Positions 1-11,096 of a stretch of 64,000 nt of DNA are shown piece after piece. The notes below the pieces were generated by a model. The model made no database searches and was not told the DNA's origin. It saw only the letters and a program-made list of their open reading frames with translations. The stretch comes from Eleusine coracana subsp. coracana (taxonomy: Eukaryota > Streptophyta > Magnoliopsida > Poales > Poaceae), in the NCBI GenBank assembly GCA_032690845.1, contig CM064428.1, positions 20,806,001 through 20,870,000 of the forward strand. The letters are read 5' to 3'. Position 1 is the stretch's first letter; every line of letters starts with the position of its first letter. The position numbers and the translations under genes were made by a program.

Positions 1-411
1 GCAAGTTTTGGCAGGGATAAAAGCAATTATACACATGGTGAGCAAGTTTTAGCAAGATTAGATCATAAGGTTCACAAGAAGCTCAGTTTACCTTTAAGAT
101 TAGCAAGTTGCTCACATGAGTCTATAACAGGCCATCTAGAAAATCTAAGCATGAGAGATTACCATCACATCCACACAACTCAGCTCAAACTCAATTTTGG
201 CAAGGAGAAATGCAAGAAAGCATAAGAATCAAAGCTCATCTACCAATGCATATATTACATATGAGATGCAATGCATAAAAGGTAAGATACATATATACAA
301 GAGAACACCAACTCCCCCTCAAATGATGCTATAAGGATGACAAACAGATCAAAGAAGTACCCAAGAAATGGCAAGTACCAACAGATTGGGTAACACTTCA
401 GTTGAGGGGGA
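1..411 (-). other. 3' non-coding part of Copia-1 with polypurine-like tract
   Basis: No gene is seen here. On the minus strand a purine-rich block (309-326, core GAGGGGGAG) resembles the polypurine tract near the 3' end of SIRE elements. The sequence from 1 to about 308 does not match the 5' LTR of this element by eye, so it is more likely 3' untranslated sequence than 3' LTR. A 38-base direct repeat links 344-381 with 444-481. Confidence 0.4.
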
Positions 412-822
412 TTAGGCAACACTTGACTGCTTACGAGAAGACCAACAGATCAAAGAAGTACCCAAGAAATGGCAAGTACCAGAAGTGCTCTTCCTGTCAA
501 TTCTACACCCAGCAAAGTCTGCATCTGAATATCCAATGAGATCAAGAGATGAAGATGCAGAGTACCAAAGACTGAACTCAAGGGTGTATTTGAGATACCT
601 GAAGATGCGCTTGACAGCCTTGCGATGAGTCACCCTTGGAGAAGCTTGAAAACGAGCACAAAGACACACCGCAAAGTGTATGTCGGGTCTTGTCACTGTC
701 AGGTATAAGAGGGAGCCAATCATGCTCCTGTACTCTCTTTGATCCACTGCTTCACAGTCTTCATCAAGGTTAAGAGCCGTTGTTGTGGACATTGGTGTAG
801 ACAACGGCTTCACATTGACCAT
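412..822 (-). pseudogene. Copia-1 RNase H fragment
   Basis: 136 residues matching the C-terminal end of Copia pol. It starts with the linker ending in LSTPM, continues with the conserved SLLYLT.TRPDI block and the YSDADFAGC.IDRKSTSG block holding RNase H catalytic aspartates, and stops right after SSRKQSSVA. Intact elements continue with an LSTAEAEY motif, which is missing. Just past the stop, 38 bases of the coding sequence are repeated, so the end was probably lost in a local rearrangement. Non-functional. Confidence 0.8.
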
Positions 823-833
823 GTTGAACTTCT

Positions 834-1457
834 TCAGGAGATCATTCGTGTACTTGGCTTGATGTATGAAAGTGCCTCGCTTGCACTGCTTGATTTGAAG
901 CCCAAGAAAGAAGGTAGCTCTTCCATCATCGACATATGAAATTCACTTTCCATAGCTTCCTGAAATCTAGACACAAGAGCATGAGAGGAACCACCAAAGA
1001 TGATATCATCCACGTAAATCTGAACCATTAGAAAGTCATTGCGATGCTTTAGAGTGAACAAGGTTTTATCAACACACCCCATGACATACCCACGCTCTAG
1101 CAAGAAGGTCTTAAGCCTAGCATACCATGCCCTAGGTGCTTGCTTTAGCCCGTACAAAGCCTTCTGAAGCTTGTACACACAGTTTGGGTATTTGTGGTGC
1201 TCAAAGCAAGGGGGTTGCCTCACATACACTTCTTCCTCTATGAAACCATTTAGGAAAGCACTCTTGATATCCATCTAATAGAGTCTAATGCCTTTGGAGG
1301 CAGTAAATACAAGCAAGATCCTAATGGCTTCTATGCAAGCAACAGGAGCAAAGGTTTCACCATAATCTAAGCCCTCCACTTGGCTAAAACCTTGAGCAAC
1401 TAGCCTAGCCTTGTTTCTCACAACCTCACCATCCTCCCCATGTTTGTTTTTGAACAC
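834..1457 (-). pseudogene. Copia-1 reverse transcriptase
   Basis: Two adjoining pieces (1457-1275 and 1274-834) form the Copia reverse transcriptase. The first contains the KARLVAQGFSQVEGLDYGETFAPVA block. The second has MDIKSAFLNG, the ALYGLKQAPRAWY block and the catalytic QIYVDDIIFG motif. A stop codon separates the pieces immediately before MDIKSAF. The segment after the FLGF motif is scrambled, consistent with a frameshift near 900. Catalytic residues are kept but the frame is broken. Confidence 0.85.
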
Positions 1458-1505
1458 CCACTTGGTTCCTATGACATTGACATTTTTAGGAGGCTCTACA
1501 AGGGT

Positions 1506-2888
1506 CTAGACTTTGTTTCTCTCAAAGTTTTCCAACTCTTCATGCATGGCATTAACCCAATGTTCATCAGATAGTGCATGTCCAACATCTCGGGGTTCAA
1601 AGGTTGCAACAAAGAGAGAATTGGTAAAGCAAGCGAGATATGCAGACCTTGACCTTGTTGTCCTCTCACAGAGATTACCAATCATTTGTTGAGGTGGATG
1701 TTGACGCTGAATGTGGCTGGGGGCCTCTCTCTCAGAGTGCACCTCCCCCTCAACCACTGCTGGAGCTCGCTCGACAGCTGCTGAAGTCGATGTAGAAGCT
1801 TCTGGACCCTCTACTGGAGTAGTGGTAGCAGCAGGAACAAGCTCAGATGAGAGATGAAGTGAATCATCATCATCATCATCAAAGCCCTGTAGTTCCTCTT
1901 CTACAAAGATGCTTTCCTTCAGCTTCTTGTCACCTGCAGACTCAATCACATTCCTTGCACAAGAGTTTGATTCATCAAAGGTTACATCACAGGACTCTAC
2001 GATGGTGTTAGTCTCCAAATTCAAAACTCTGTAGGAATGACCATGTAGAGAGTAACCAAGAAAGATGCCATCGGAAGATCTCGACTCAAACTTATCAAGA
2101 TTGCCACGCTTGAGAATAAAGCACTTGCAATCAAAGGCACGCAAATGAGAAACCGAGGACTTTCTCCCAAAACGCAGCTCATAAGAAGTCACATTAAGAA
2201 TTGAGCACAAGAAAATCTGATTGGAAACATAGCAAGCAGTGCTAATGGCCTTAGCCCAGAACCGCCTCGGAGTCCTATGCTTATCGAGCATCGTCTGGGC
2301 CATCTCCACCAAAGTTTTGTTCTTTCTTTCGACCACACCATTCTGCTAGGGAACACAAGGTGCTAAAAACTGATGCTCAATACCATGCTCAAGACAGAAA
2401 GCATCAAAGGAGGAGTTCTTGAACTCAGTGCCATTATCACTTCAGATTGCTCGTAATGCACCAGGGAGTTCCTTGAACAACCTCAAAGCTAAGCTCTGAA
2501 AGTGATGAAACACTTCATCCTTGCTCTCAAGAAAGTAAACCCAAGAGTAGCGAGAATAGTCGTCAACAATCACAAGAACATACCACTTCCCACCCGCCGA
2601 ACGAACCTGAGAAGGACCAACAATGTCCATGTGAAGAAGCTCTCCAGGGCGTTCAGTCATCACCAAATTGATTGGTGGATGAGAAGCAGCAATCATTTTC
2701 CCATGACGACAAGGAGGACAAATCAAATCCTTATCAAATTTGAGCTTAGGCAATCCTCGGATCAAGCCTAGGCCACTCAAGCGACATAACAAGTCAAAGC
2801 TCATATGACCCAGTCTCCTATGCCATTTCCAGAGCTCAGAAGAAGATTGAGCAAACAAGCACTTGTGAGAACCAGGAGAACCAGCCAA
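1506..2888 (-). pseudogene. Copia-1 GAG-pre-integrase and integrase
   Basis: Two pieces (2888-2442 and 2336-1506). The first has the zinc-binding HRRLGHMS...C..C region and the first catalytic aspartate in HMDIVGPS, and ends in a premature stop before the expected SDNGTEF motif. The second begins just before the third catalytic residue (VERKNKTL, glutamate kept), continues through the integrase C-terminal part (FLGYS.HGHSYRV.N) and an acidic, Pro/Ala-rich linker towards reverse transcriptase. Inactivated by stops between 2337 and 2441. Confidence 0.85.
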
Positions 2889-2894
2889 ATCAGC

Positions 2895-3230
2895 CTAAAA
2901 AACTTTGCCAATGCGAGAAATCCCATAAACCAAGGAACCACTCGAATCAAAAACACAAGAAGCATTCCACTTAAAGCGCACTTCAAAACCAATATCAAGA
3001 AGCTGAGAGACAGAGAGGAGATTGTACTTGAGATACTCAACCAAACCAACATCCTTGAGAATGAATTTTTCATTTACCTTTACCGCGCCTCTTGCCTTCA
3101 CTCTCCCTCTCTTGTCATCTCCAAAGGTCACATACTCCCGCCGATTCAAGGGAGTGAGGCTGGAGAACCACTTTGCATATCCGATCATGTGGCACAAACA
3201 CCCGGAGTTCATCAACCATTTGTTCTCCAA
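2895..3230 (-). pseudogene. Copia-1 protease with altered active site
   Basis: 111 residues matching the Copia aspartic protease, including the FGDDKRGRVKARG flap-like block and the YNLLSVSQLLDIG block at its C-terminal end. The active site normally reads DSG; here it is WLMNSGCLCHMIG, so the catalytic aspartate is asparagine and the usual HMTG is HMIG. That change alone should abolish proteolysis. It lies between the gag tail and the integrase, as expected. Confidence 0.8.
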
Positions 3231-3618
3231 GCCTCCACTTGCTGTCTACAAAGAACGAGAAGAAAGAGTCGATGGCTCAGTGCTGGGGTTAGTCAAAAGA
3301 GATTTGGGATCCAGCACTTAACCATACGACCGATAGTAGTCATCACAGTTCTTTGCACATTATCATTCGAACACATAGGACGAGAAGCACGATAGGGAAA
3401 ACATGGCCTGTCAAAGCGTCTTGACTCAAACCTTGGGTTGTGAGGATAGAAATCATCAGTGTGAAAGCCAAATCCACGCGAATGACACTCATCAAAGCGC
3501 TGTTGCACAAAGCCTGTTTCATGAATCAAAGCCATATGAGGGATGACCCTGTCCATGATAGGCACGAGAAAAAGAGCGAGGCTGAAAGTCAACAAAATCA
3601 TGATAAAAAGCATCCTAG

Positions 3619-4659
3619 TCAACTCAGCTTGCTTCCTCTCAATCCTTTTACGCCTATAACAGAATTCATCCAAGTGACCCTTGCGACCACAAAACATGCA
3701 AATGTAGACACCCTTAGGATTAACTTGGTTTGCATGGCAGGCTTGGGTTTTGGCTTCTCTGTTTGCTTTGGGTTGGGTGGATAATATGTGTTAGTGGGTT
3801 TGATGGTGTTTTCCTCATCCTTGTAGTTGGAGCTAGGCACAAACTTACCCACATTCTCACTCTCCTTGTCACACCTCTCAAATTCCAAACCCAAGTTATA
3901 GGTTGACCTAGCAGCACTCTCCTTTACTCTTGCCAAATCACTCTCAATCTTTTCCTCACTCACTAGGGTTCTCTGGAGCCTAGAAACAAGATAATCATTT
4001 TCTTGAACTAGGACTTTGTTTTCCTCCCTAGTGATTACTAGCTTGTCCTTGAGGGTGACACACACTTCACACGGATGTGGGAGAACTTTTGAGCGGGTCT
4101 CATGAAGCAACATGGACTCAAGCTCTTTGACTTTGAGGGACTGAGCTTCCAACTCATCTGTGAGCTTGGGGCACTTCTGACATGCACCCAAAAGAGTTGA
4201 TCTAGCTTTGAACTCATCAAGCTCCTTGAGTGCACTCTCAAGCTGACTGGCAACTTGAGCATGCACACTCTCCCTCTGTGCAAGATCACTCATCACAACT
4301 TGACAAGACTCACACTCAGCAGCAGTATCAACACAAGCAAGCTTAGACCTAAGCGAAGCAATTTCAAAATCAGCACTCTCCAACTTAGACTTAAGCTCTC
4401 TACTCTCATGAACAGCACTGTGAAGCTTATCATCTTGCAAGAGCAGAACATCGCGCAAAGGATCAAGTTCAGAAGAGAGCTCATCAAGAGTGGGAGGTAC
4501 CTTGCTTGTGTCAGAGTCGGATCCAGAGTCGGTGTCATGGTCGTTCTTTGCCATGAAGCAAAGCCCGGTGAAGTCATCTTTCCTCTTGACTCGTGGCTTT
4601 TCAACCTCCTCCTCCGAGCTTGTAAGGCCTTCGCTTGATGTGAGATCGACATCGCTCAA
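3619..4659 (-). pseudogene. Copia-1 gag C-terminal coiled-coil region
   Basis: 346 residues following the zinc knuckle in another frame. It opens with an acidic, serine-rich stretch and the CFMAK motif typical of SIRE gag tails, then a long heptad-rich segment (about residues 60-245) and a basic Lys/Pro tail. A zinc-binding cluster (CFVVARVTW...) is recognisable near the end but frame-shifted into 3293-3697, where MFCGRKGHLDEFCYRR keeps a C-x2-C-like G.GH..C knuckle. The function in such elements is structural; here it is interrupted. Confidence 0.7.
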
Positions 4660-5610
4660 GGCGGCAAGGCGCGTGCAATGGTGGCGAACTTCTTGGAGTT
4701 CTTGCCCTTCTTGTAGAAGCGGTTCTTCTTCTGCTTGAAGTCTTCAGTGTTGTTGTCGCGGTACCCGACCTTCTTCTTCTTCTTGGGACAATCAGCGATG
4801 AAGTGTCCCGGATCACCGCACTCGAAGCAGGTTCTTGAACCACTTCCTCTTCTCTCCTTCTGGTTGTTGTAGAATCTCCTGAACTTCCTTGTGAGCAAGG
4901 ACAACTCCTCGTCAGGAATGCACTCCATCTGTTCATTGGAAGCTGCAACAAGAGAAGACAAGGCAAACTCCAAAGAAGACTTATCAAGTGAAGGGTTAGT
5001 TCCATAAGAAGCATCATTGTGACTACCCTTTCGAGAGCTAGAAAGCAAAGCCATGCTAGAAGCAGGCATAACAAGATTAGGATAAGATTTCCTAGATAGT
5101 TCATGAGATTTTAGCTTGCTATATAGTTGCTCACAGTTCAAGGTGTTGAAGTCAGTAGTTTCTTCTAGAGCAGCAATTTTAACCCCCCAAACATTTTCAT
5201 CAAGTGAGTATAGCAGTTGCTTAGCTCTATCATTGTCATTGTACACAAGGTTACCACAAGCCCACAAGTTGCACACAATTGCCTCAAACCTATAAAAAGT
5301 GTCATCAGGTGACTCGCTCGGTTTTTATGCAAAGGCTTGGTACTGTCTATTGTAAGAATCCTTACGTATAGACTTGACTTGATTGGTACCCTTATAGTAC
5401 GTGCTTAACCTAAATAGCATGAGCAGTGTCAAGATGTGCAACTCTATCATGTTCACTCCTACCAAGTACAGAAAGCAGAATATTGACAGCTTTGGAGTTG
5501 TTCTCATACCTGACTAACTCACCTGTAGATGCAGTGTTCAGGTCTTGTGGTATAGCATACTCCTGCTCAACAATCTCCCAAATTGCACGTCCTTGACTCA
5601 GCAGATACAC
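4656..5610 (-). pseudogene. Copia-1 gag N-terminal part with CCHC knuckle
   Basis: Pieces at 5610-5410, 5507-5325 and 5276-4656 make up the UBN2-type Copia gag. The first has GRAIWEIVEQEY; the last has the AKQLLYSLDENVW core and a zinc knuckle CFECGDPGHFIADC followed by a lysine-rich stretch. The end of the last piece overlaps the start of the coiled-coil tail in another frame, so one frameshift near 4660 has split an originally continuous gag. Confidence 0.8.
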
Positions 5611-5730
5611 CTTGGTCCGCGACTTTTAGTAGGGGAAGTCCTCTCTATCGAACATCCACGGCTTAACAGCATGCTTCTCCATGTCGCCTTTGGATCACAA
5701 AGCCGGTGACGGTCAACTAGTCATCAAACC

Positions 5731-5743
5731 GGCTTTGATACCA
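5731..5743 (-). other. Copia-1 primer binding site
   Basis: On the minus strand the 13 bases read TGGTATCAAAGCC, one mismatch from the TGGTATCAGAGC primer site complementary to initiator methionine tRNA that SIRE elements use. It lies two bases inside the LTR end at 5746. Confidence 0.85.
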
Positions 5744-5987
5744 ATTGAAGGACCAAGAAGGCGACCAGAGGGGGGGGGGGTGAATGGGAGCCAATTAAAA
5801 TTCTCCAAGAGAACTTGGCCAATATCCCAAAAACAATCCAAGCCAACCTCCGAGTCGATCACCAAGACTACACACACCAACTAGTGGTGTACTAGGCCTA
5901 GGAGTGATCAACCACAGCAAACAAACACAGCGGAAACAAAAATGGAACAAGAAGCGCTCAAAATAGGTCAGTACTGGATTCCCATCG

Positions 5988-6285
5988 ACAGTGTCGACAA
6001 CAGCCATCGGCAGTGCCGGTTGGCACTATCGACAGTGCCGGTCATGCCCATCGGTAGTGTCGGTGCAGTACAGACCAACTCTCTGGAAACAACAAACGAG
6101 GCAGATCGGCAGTGCCGGTTAGGGGTATCGGCAGTGTCGGTGCAGGTTCTCAAAAATAGGATTCAGAGCTCATCGGCAGTGCCCATAGCAGCCATCGGCA
6201 GTGCCGGTGCGGGATTCTCAGAACACAGAAGCAACAGTCGGGGTGCATCGGCAATGCCGGTCTGACAATCGGCAGTGCTGATTGA
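5988..6285. repeat. Array of GGCAGTGCCGGT words in Copia-1 LTR
   Basis: About ten irregularly spaced copies of a 12-15 base word, ATCGGCAGTGCCGGT or close variants, with spacers of 10-40 bases. The core GGCAGTGCC is itself close to a palindrome. It lies downstream of the LTR TATA box, in the part expected to be transcribed. Confidence 0.85.
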
Positions 6286-6912
6286 CACTTTCTAGAACCA
6301 AAACTGTACTCAAAACTTGGCTTGGAAATTACCAAAACCTAACCAAATGAACTCCAAATGATGCAATTTTTAGACCAGTGAATTCTCAGCACATCACGAC
6401 CTTAATCCTAGAAGATCATCTCAATTGGCTCAAGGAATCATCACGAATTTCAGATCTTGTGCCAAGAACACCAAAAAGAGGAAACTTGAGAAATCCTTCA
6501 AATCGAAGGTGCTAGATCTATTGATTCGGTCAAGGATCCATAGAGGATTGTTCTAGCTCATCCTAGCAACAAGTTTCTCAAGAAATCCGGGCCAAAAACT
6601 CATCCAAAAATAAGATCGAAAATCACCACGAAAATAGCTCTAAAAATAGGAAAAAGGGAATTTTGGGATTCAAGTGAAGAGGAAATCTTGAGCACGAAAA
6701 TACTTCTCATATCATGGAAACATGCTTACAAGATCCATATGTACAAGGCTAGGAAGCCACCCTCTTCCTCCCACTATTTGGAAGAGCAAGAGATGTCTCT
6801 CACACACACTCTCCTCTCCTCTAAAACATGAAGACCTCTCCTAGCACTTTGAATAGAAACCTAACACAAGGCTAATGGAAAGAGAGGCACCTCTTCCACT
6901 AGCCACACCTCT

Positions 6913-6922
6913 CCTTATATAG
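6913..6922 (-). promoter_or_regulatory. TATA box of Copia-1 LTR
   Basis: The minus strand reads CTATATAAGG in a GC-moderate region, about 770 bases into the LTR, as expected for the U3/R boundary of a minus-strand element. Confidence 0.55.
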
Positions 6923-7686
6923 GCCTAGCGTCTATTGTCCACATGACCACTCTACCCTTGACCTACATAATACATCCACCTACCACCGGGGGCATAACCG
7001 TCCACCTTTTTCCTCGTCGCCCGAATGCCATCGAACCCTTCACAACTTTGCTCGCGCTCGACGCAAGCTCCGCGATGGTGCCACGTGCACCTCCAATTGT
7101 CGCCACCGGTTTTGAGGCCCAAACCGGGAAACCGCCTTGCATGCTTCTCAAAGCGCGACTTCTCGATGTTGACGCGTGTCACCTTGTCCCGCGATCCTGA
7201 CCACCGGCAAGTCTCTCCCAGTCCCTGTCCATCGGGCCCCCTTGTCACTTACACCGGCATCCCGTTCGCCTTGACTTGGTCAACACACCGTCTTCATCAC
7301 CACCACGGTTTTGAGGCTCAACCACGAAACCGTCCGTGCTTCTTGCCTCTCCATGTGTACGGTGTGGATCACCCTTGACTTCACCCGGTATCCTGATCGT
7401 TTGGCCCCAAGTCTCCTACTTGTGCTCGATCCTCTCGCCGTTGACCGCCATGTCGACTCCAGTGACCTACACATCATGAGACAAGCAAACACATTTCCCA
7501 ACTCCTGCGATATCACCAATACCTCTACCAACTCCAGTTAGTCAAAACCATGATATGCAAACCTATGCAATCCCTGGATTCCTGCATTTCAACTCAAACA
7601 CCAAATCCGCTCATGTCAATTACTCATCACAAATATTGCAAACCATGACACATATCCACATGGTTTCTCACAATACCTGTCCAACA

Positions 7687-8551
7687 AAGAGAAAACAGTA
7701 GGAACAATGGAATCGACTTGTAGGGCCAGATTCAATGGTGATGGCAAAACCCAAGAATAGATCAATTAGAGAATCAGCTAGGGTAGAAAAATTTGGTTAT
7801 TTAAATAGCCTGAATAATCTCTCCCCAGCGGAGTCGCCAAAAATGTGTGTTGATGCTAAAACACGCCGTTAAACATGAGCACGCAAATGTGCAGCCCGCA
7901 GCCCCACTTTTTGTCGCTGAATCTACGGAAACTGGATGCTCCGATTTGGCAAATCGGAGGGTCCGGTTTTGTCGGATTCAACGAAAAAGAGGGTAACTAT
8001 CACCATTACGTGGTGAAGGACTACTAGGTTTACAAGCAAACCAACAAAGAGGTAAACTACGCCTTACATGATGAAGAATGACTAGTTTACAAGCAAATTA
8101 GCAAAGGTTGTCGAAGATCTCGCCCGGGAGGGACCCCGTCAGGGCGTGGGCGTCATCGGTGTGCCCTAGAAGTCTAGGACGTCATCTTTGGTCATAGAGA
8201 TCAGAAGACGAACAACATGGAAAGGTTGGAAAAGAAGGGTAAAGGAATAAACATGTAAGTAAATTGATAGATTCGATTGGGATGTTTTCTCAATCGGCCA
8301 TGGCCCTTTGTATATAAAGGATGAGGAGGTCTACCCCCGTGGGAGGTGTAATCCATAAGGAAAACCCTAAAGAAACTGACCTAAAACAGATCTAGAACTC
8401 TGATCTCGGACAGTCAAAACCGGACTTGTGAGATAATTGTTGTTAGCCTTAGTTTAGACAATTTTTACCACATTTGGTCTGTGAAAACCGGACCATCCGG
8501 TTTTGGAAGCCGGAACCTCCGATTTTGCTAGTGTCAATTTTGGTTGTCACA
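7687..8551 (-). mobile_element. Gypsy-E remnant: leader, primer site and LTR
   Basis: At 7822-7843 the minus strand reads TTTTTGGCGACTCCGCTGGGGA, a leader and primer-site block typical of plant Gypsy elements of the Athila/Tat group. It is followed (downward) by about 135 bases of leader, cut by Copia-1. The LTR starts at 7844 (TGTGTGTTGATG on the plus strand) and is tentatively ended at a CA at 8551. It has a TATA-like box at 8310-8319 and repeated CCGGTTTTG / CCGATTTTG words. No coding sequence remains in the window. Confidence 0.6.
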
Positions 8552-9620
8552 GTATCAGTATTAACTCTTTTGGTAAAAATCAAGCTCTATTTGGTAATGA
8601 TAGAGAATGCAGCATTGTGCATTTGTGTCAAGTTTCAAATTTTAACGGTCATAGTGCAAACTTACAATGTACCTGCAATGTTCTAAAGTCCTGATTCAAA
8701 CTTGGAGCATAATAAATACAGATGGGCATTTGATACATATTCGTACTTGAAGAAGCACATCAAAATGAATCAATTCAATATGGACAATGAAAACCTAGCT
8801 CTCAGAACAATGAATATCGCAAAATGTGAGTGACTTCCTTTCCTTCTCAGCACGACAATGCATCAACTCTAAAGAAGTCACTTACTGCTCGCTTCAAACA
8901 ACCGCAACCATCAATGAGCAGTCAGCTTGATCTGATAGCTTGAAGAGTTGAAGGTCCATTCTCAAACCCCAAAAGTACGCATTACTAATCTCATTGATAT
9001 TCCTCAGAACTCCCAGACTTTTTAGATTTTTGTGTAACATTTATAATAGTAAAAAGAAGAAAGAAACTGCAAGCATCCTCAAAGTAAAAGACAAATTGTA
9101 TGGAATATTTAGTTCCACCAACCAAATGACATGATGCCAATATTGTCATCAATCCCAGAATACTGATTCCTTTCTTTCATTCTGTTTCTCTGGTGAAAAT
9201 CAAGAACGACCAGTATACTGATTATGCTAGAAGCCTAGAAGACAATAATTTGTAGTACCTAGTAAAATATATATCTGAAATGGAATCTCTCCCAACTATT
9301 TCCTATCTACTGTTATATCTATCACCTGATATTTCCTTTCTTCATTCACTGAACCTAATACTGTCCATCATTTTTCACTTGTCCAATATGAATTCTCCAC
9401 TAAACCTCTCTGATCTATCCTTTTTTCTTCAAATATAATAGTAAATTTTATAGAAATTATAATTTTTATTACAGCTGTAAAAATGTAGTAACTTATCCAC
9501 AATTGTAATGAAAATATATGCATGAATTGTGAGTAATGTTAATGAATGTAAACAGTACAACACATACATCACAAGCCGGCGTGTATCACCATCTAGTTGC
9601 ACTCTGCGAACAGAGCTCAG
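8552..9620. other. Intergenic, AT-rich
   Basis: No gene or recognisable element. This is the 3' flank of the glycosyltransferase gene. A minus-strand AATAAA-like signal occurs near 9463-9468, about 155 bases past the stop codon, and could serve as its polyadenylation signal. Confidence 0.4.
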
Positions 9621-11096
9621 TTATGTCTTCTGGGCATTGGCAAGTGCCTGTTGTATCTGGTCAGCAACAATTTTTGCAATAACTTCTGGTGAGAACCTCT
9701 CGATCATGTCCTCTCTTGCCTTTCGCCCTTTACTCCTTGCCTCCTCTGTGTCACCAACGACATGCCTCGTCAAAGACCTCAGATGATGTACCGATGGCTC
9801 AGCATATAGGTGGCCTTTGAATGGCCCTTCTGTAACCTCAGTCAGCCTATCCACGTCCAATCGGTACCCGTTCTCCTCTGTCAGGTACTCTGTCGGGCCT
9901 GACCAATTCGTCACTATCACTGGCAATTCCATGGCCATGGCTTCAACCACCGGTCTACCCCAGCCCTCACCACGGGTTGGAAGCACAAACGCATCTGCAG
10001 CCTTGTACAATCTTGGAAGAGCAGACTGTGGTACATGCTCATCAATGATCCTGATTTCAGCCCATCCGTCCAGAGGCTCCTCAATGCTTGATTCTTTGAC
10101 AAACCTGCGGATTTTCTCACTGAAGTTTGCATCGGAGTGGTAGGCATTGATTAGAAGGTAGAGTGCCACGTCATCTGCTCCGGAGAACTCCTGCAAGAAT
10201 GCTTTCAGCAGCACATCCCAGCCCTTCCTCTGCTCCCATTTGAACACACTAAGAAACACAAAACCTTTGGCTCTCGAATCACTATGTCCCCGTATTGATT
10301 CTTCAGGCACCATGACAGACACACCAATTGGCAGAGGAAGCGCAACATGCTTGGCCGGATCAAAGAACGCGACATCAACAGCCTGCACCACCTTGACAAC
10401 CTTGGCGGGATCCACGCCGCTCTTGATGAACGTCGACACATGGAAATCGGTGGGCAACCAGACAGCGTCCATCTGGTTGCATCGCCTGACATGCTCCAGC
10501 GAGACGCGGTCGGTCTCGAACATCGTCCGGCCAATGACGAAGCCCGGGTCGTCGTACCCGGTGGGCGGGCAGGGCAGCGTCTCGTACATCGGCGGGTACC
10601 ACGCGCCTGGCTCGCTATGGCAGATAACAACGGCCCTATCGAGCTCACACCGCGCGGTGGCGAGCCGGTACGCCAGGTTCTTGAACCGCTCTGGCAGGCC
10701 GAGCCAGAACTCCGGGGACTCCAGGTCGCCGTGATGTGCAATCGCGAGCGTTGTGTTCCCCGCTACAGCGTGCGCATCGAGCGCCGCAACGTAGGACCAG
10801 GCCTCGGAGCAGTAGCCGCCGCCGGAGGCGAAGGGAGCCATCCATAGAACACATGGTGGGCGTCCCGCGTCGGAGGACGCATGGGGAACGCGTCGGGGCG
10901 CTGGTGGTTGGAGAAGAGAGGGCTTCGAACTGAGGAGAAGACGGAGGAATCGGCGTGGAAGAGGGCTGTTGGATGCGCCGAGGAGGACAGCGACGGCGAC
11001 GGCGAGGAGAGGCGGCGCTAGGAGGAGAAGGAGGCGGCGGCGGTTCCTGGGTTCGGGGACCGGAGGGGTTGTTCTAGTCGAGGGTGAGCTTGTCAT
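9621..11096 (-). CDS. Glycosyltransferase family 1/GT4-like membrane-anchored protein
   Basis: An intact single exon encoding 491 residues. Residues about 21-41 (Arg-rich then Leu/Ala/Val-rich) form a probable signal anchor, suggesting a type II Golgi or ER protein. The C-terminal half matches the GT-B 'glycosyl transferases group 1' domain: FLSVFKWEQRKGWDVLLKAF (about 281-300), then the loop LPTRGEGWGRPVVEAMA with an EX7E motif (E377 and E385), which binds the nucleotide sugar in this family. A possible N-glycosylation site is N114. The start ATG at 11096 has A at -3. GC content falls from the 5' to the 3' half, as in many grass genes. The sugar and acceptor cannot be told. Plant members are usually called UDP-glycosyltransferase superfamily proteins. 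This is one of two intact host genes here. Confidence 0.92.
   Translation of the reverse strand: MTSSPSTRTTPPVPEPRNRRRLLLLLAPPLLAVAVAVLLGASNSPLPRRFLRLLLSSKPSLLQPPAPRRVPHASSDAGRPPCVLWMAPFASGGGYCSEAWSYVAALDAHAVAGNTTLAIAHHGDLESPEFWLGLPERFKNLAYRLATARCELDRAVVICHSEPGAWYPPMYETLPCPPTGYDDPGFVIGRTMFETDRVSLEHVRRCNQMDAVWLPTDFHVSTFIKSGVDPAKVVKVVQAVDVAFFDPAKHVALPLPIGVSVMVPEESIRGHSDSRAKGFVFLSVFKWEQRKGWDVLLKAFLQEFSGADDVALYLLINAYHSDANFSEKIRRFVKESSIEEPLDGWAEIRIIDEHVPQSALPRLYKAADAFVLPTRGEGWGRPVVEAMAMELPVIVTNWSGPTEYLTEENGYRLDVDRLTEVTEGPFKGHLYAEPSVHHLRSLTRHVVGDTEEARSKGRKAREDMIERFSPEVIAKIVADQIQQALANAQKT

Larger units (their letters stand above)
1..7686 (-). mobile_element. Copia-1, SIRE/Maximus-type LTR retrotransposon, truncated by window edge
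   Basis: A minus-strand Copia element. Reading downward from 5746 it shows a primer binding site, gag with a zinc knuckle, a long coiled-coil gag tail, protease, integrase, reverse transcriptase and part of RNase H, in the Copia order (integrase before reverse transcriptase). The long LTR and the long gag tail fit the SIRE/Maximus lineage. Only the 5' LTR (5746 to about 7686) is inside the window; the 3' LTR should lie beyond position 1. Every reading frame is broken. The element sits in the leader of an older Gypsy element, whose leader resumes at about 7687. The right boundary is inferred from a TG/CA end and is approximate. Confidence 0.85.
5746..7686 (-). repeat. Copia-1 5' LTR
   Basis: On the plus strand the LTR begins TGAAGGACC at 5746, adjacent to the primer site. 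The far end is placed at the CA at 7686 because the following sequence looks like Gypsy leader; this end is tentative. A minus-strand TATA box lies at 6913-6922. Between 5988 and 6285 there is an array of short words like ATCGGCAGTGCCGGT. A second internal repeat links a GGTTTTGAGGC block near 7109 with another near 7306. Open frames in 6943-7541 are not supported as genes. Confidence 0.65.

Noticed and set aside
5988..6285. CRISPR-like array of short repeats
   Set aside because: Repeats are 12-15 bases, spacing is irregular, there are no cas genes, and it lies in a plant LTR.
6943..7541. Several overlapping open frames (up to 117 residues) in a GC-rich stretch
   Set aside because: They lie inside the Copia-1 LTR, overlap on both strands, include internally repeated DNA and show no domain or codon pattern of a gene.
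10205..10854. Open frames of 69-178 residues on both strands inside the glycosyltransferase gene
   Set aside because: Shadow frames caused by high GC content; only the 491-residue frame has recognisable domain motifs.
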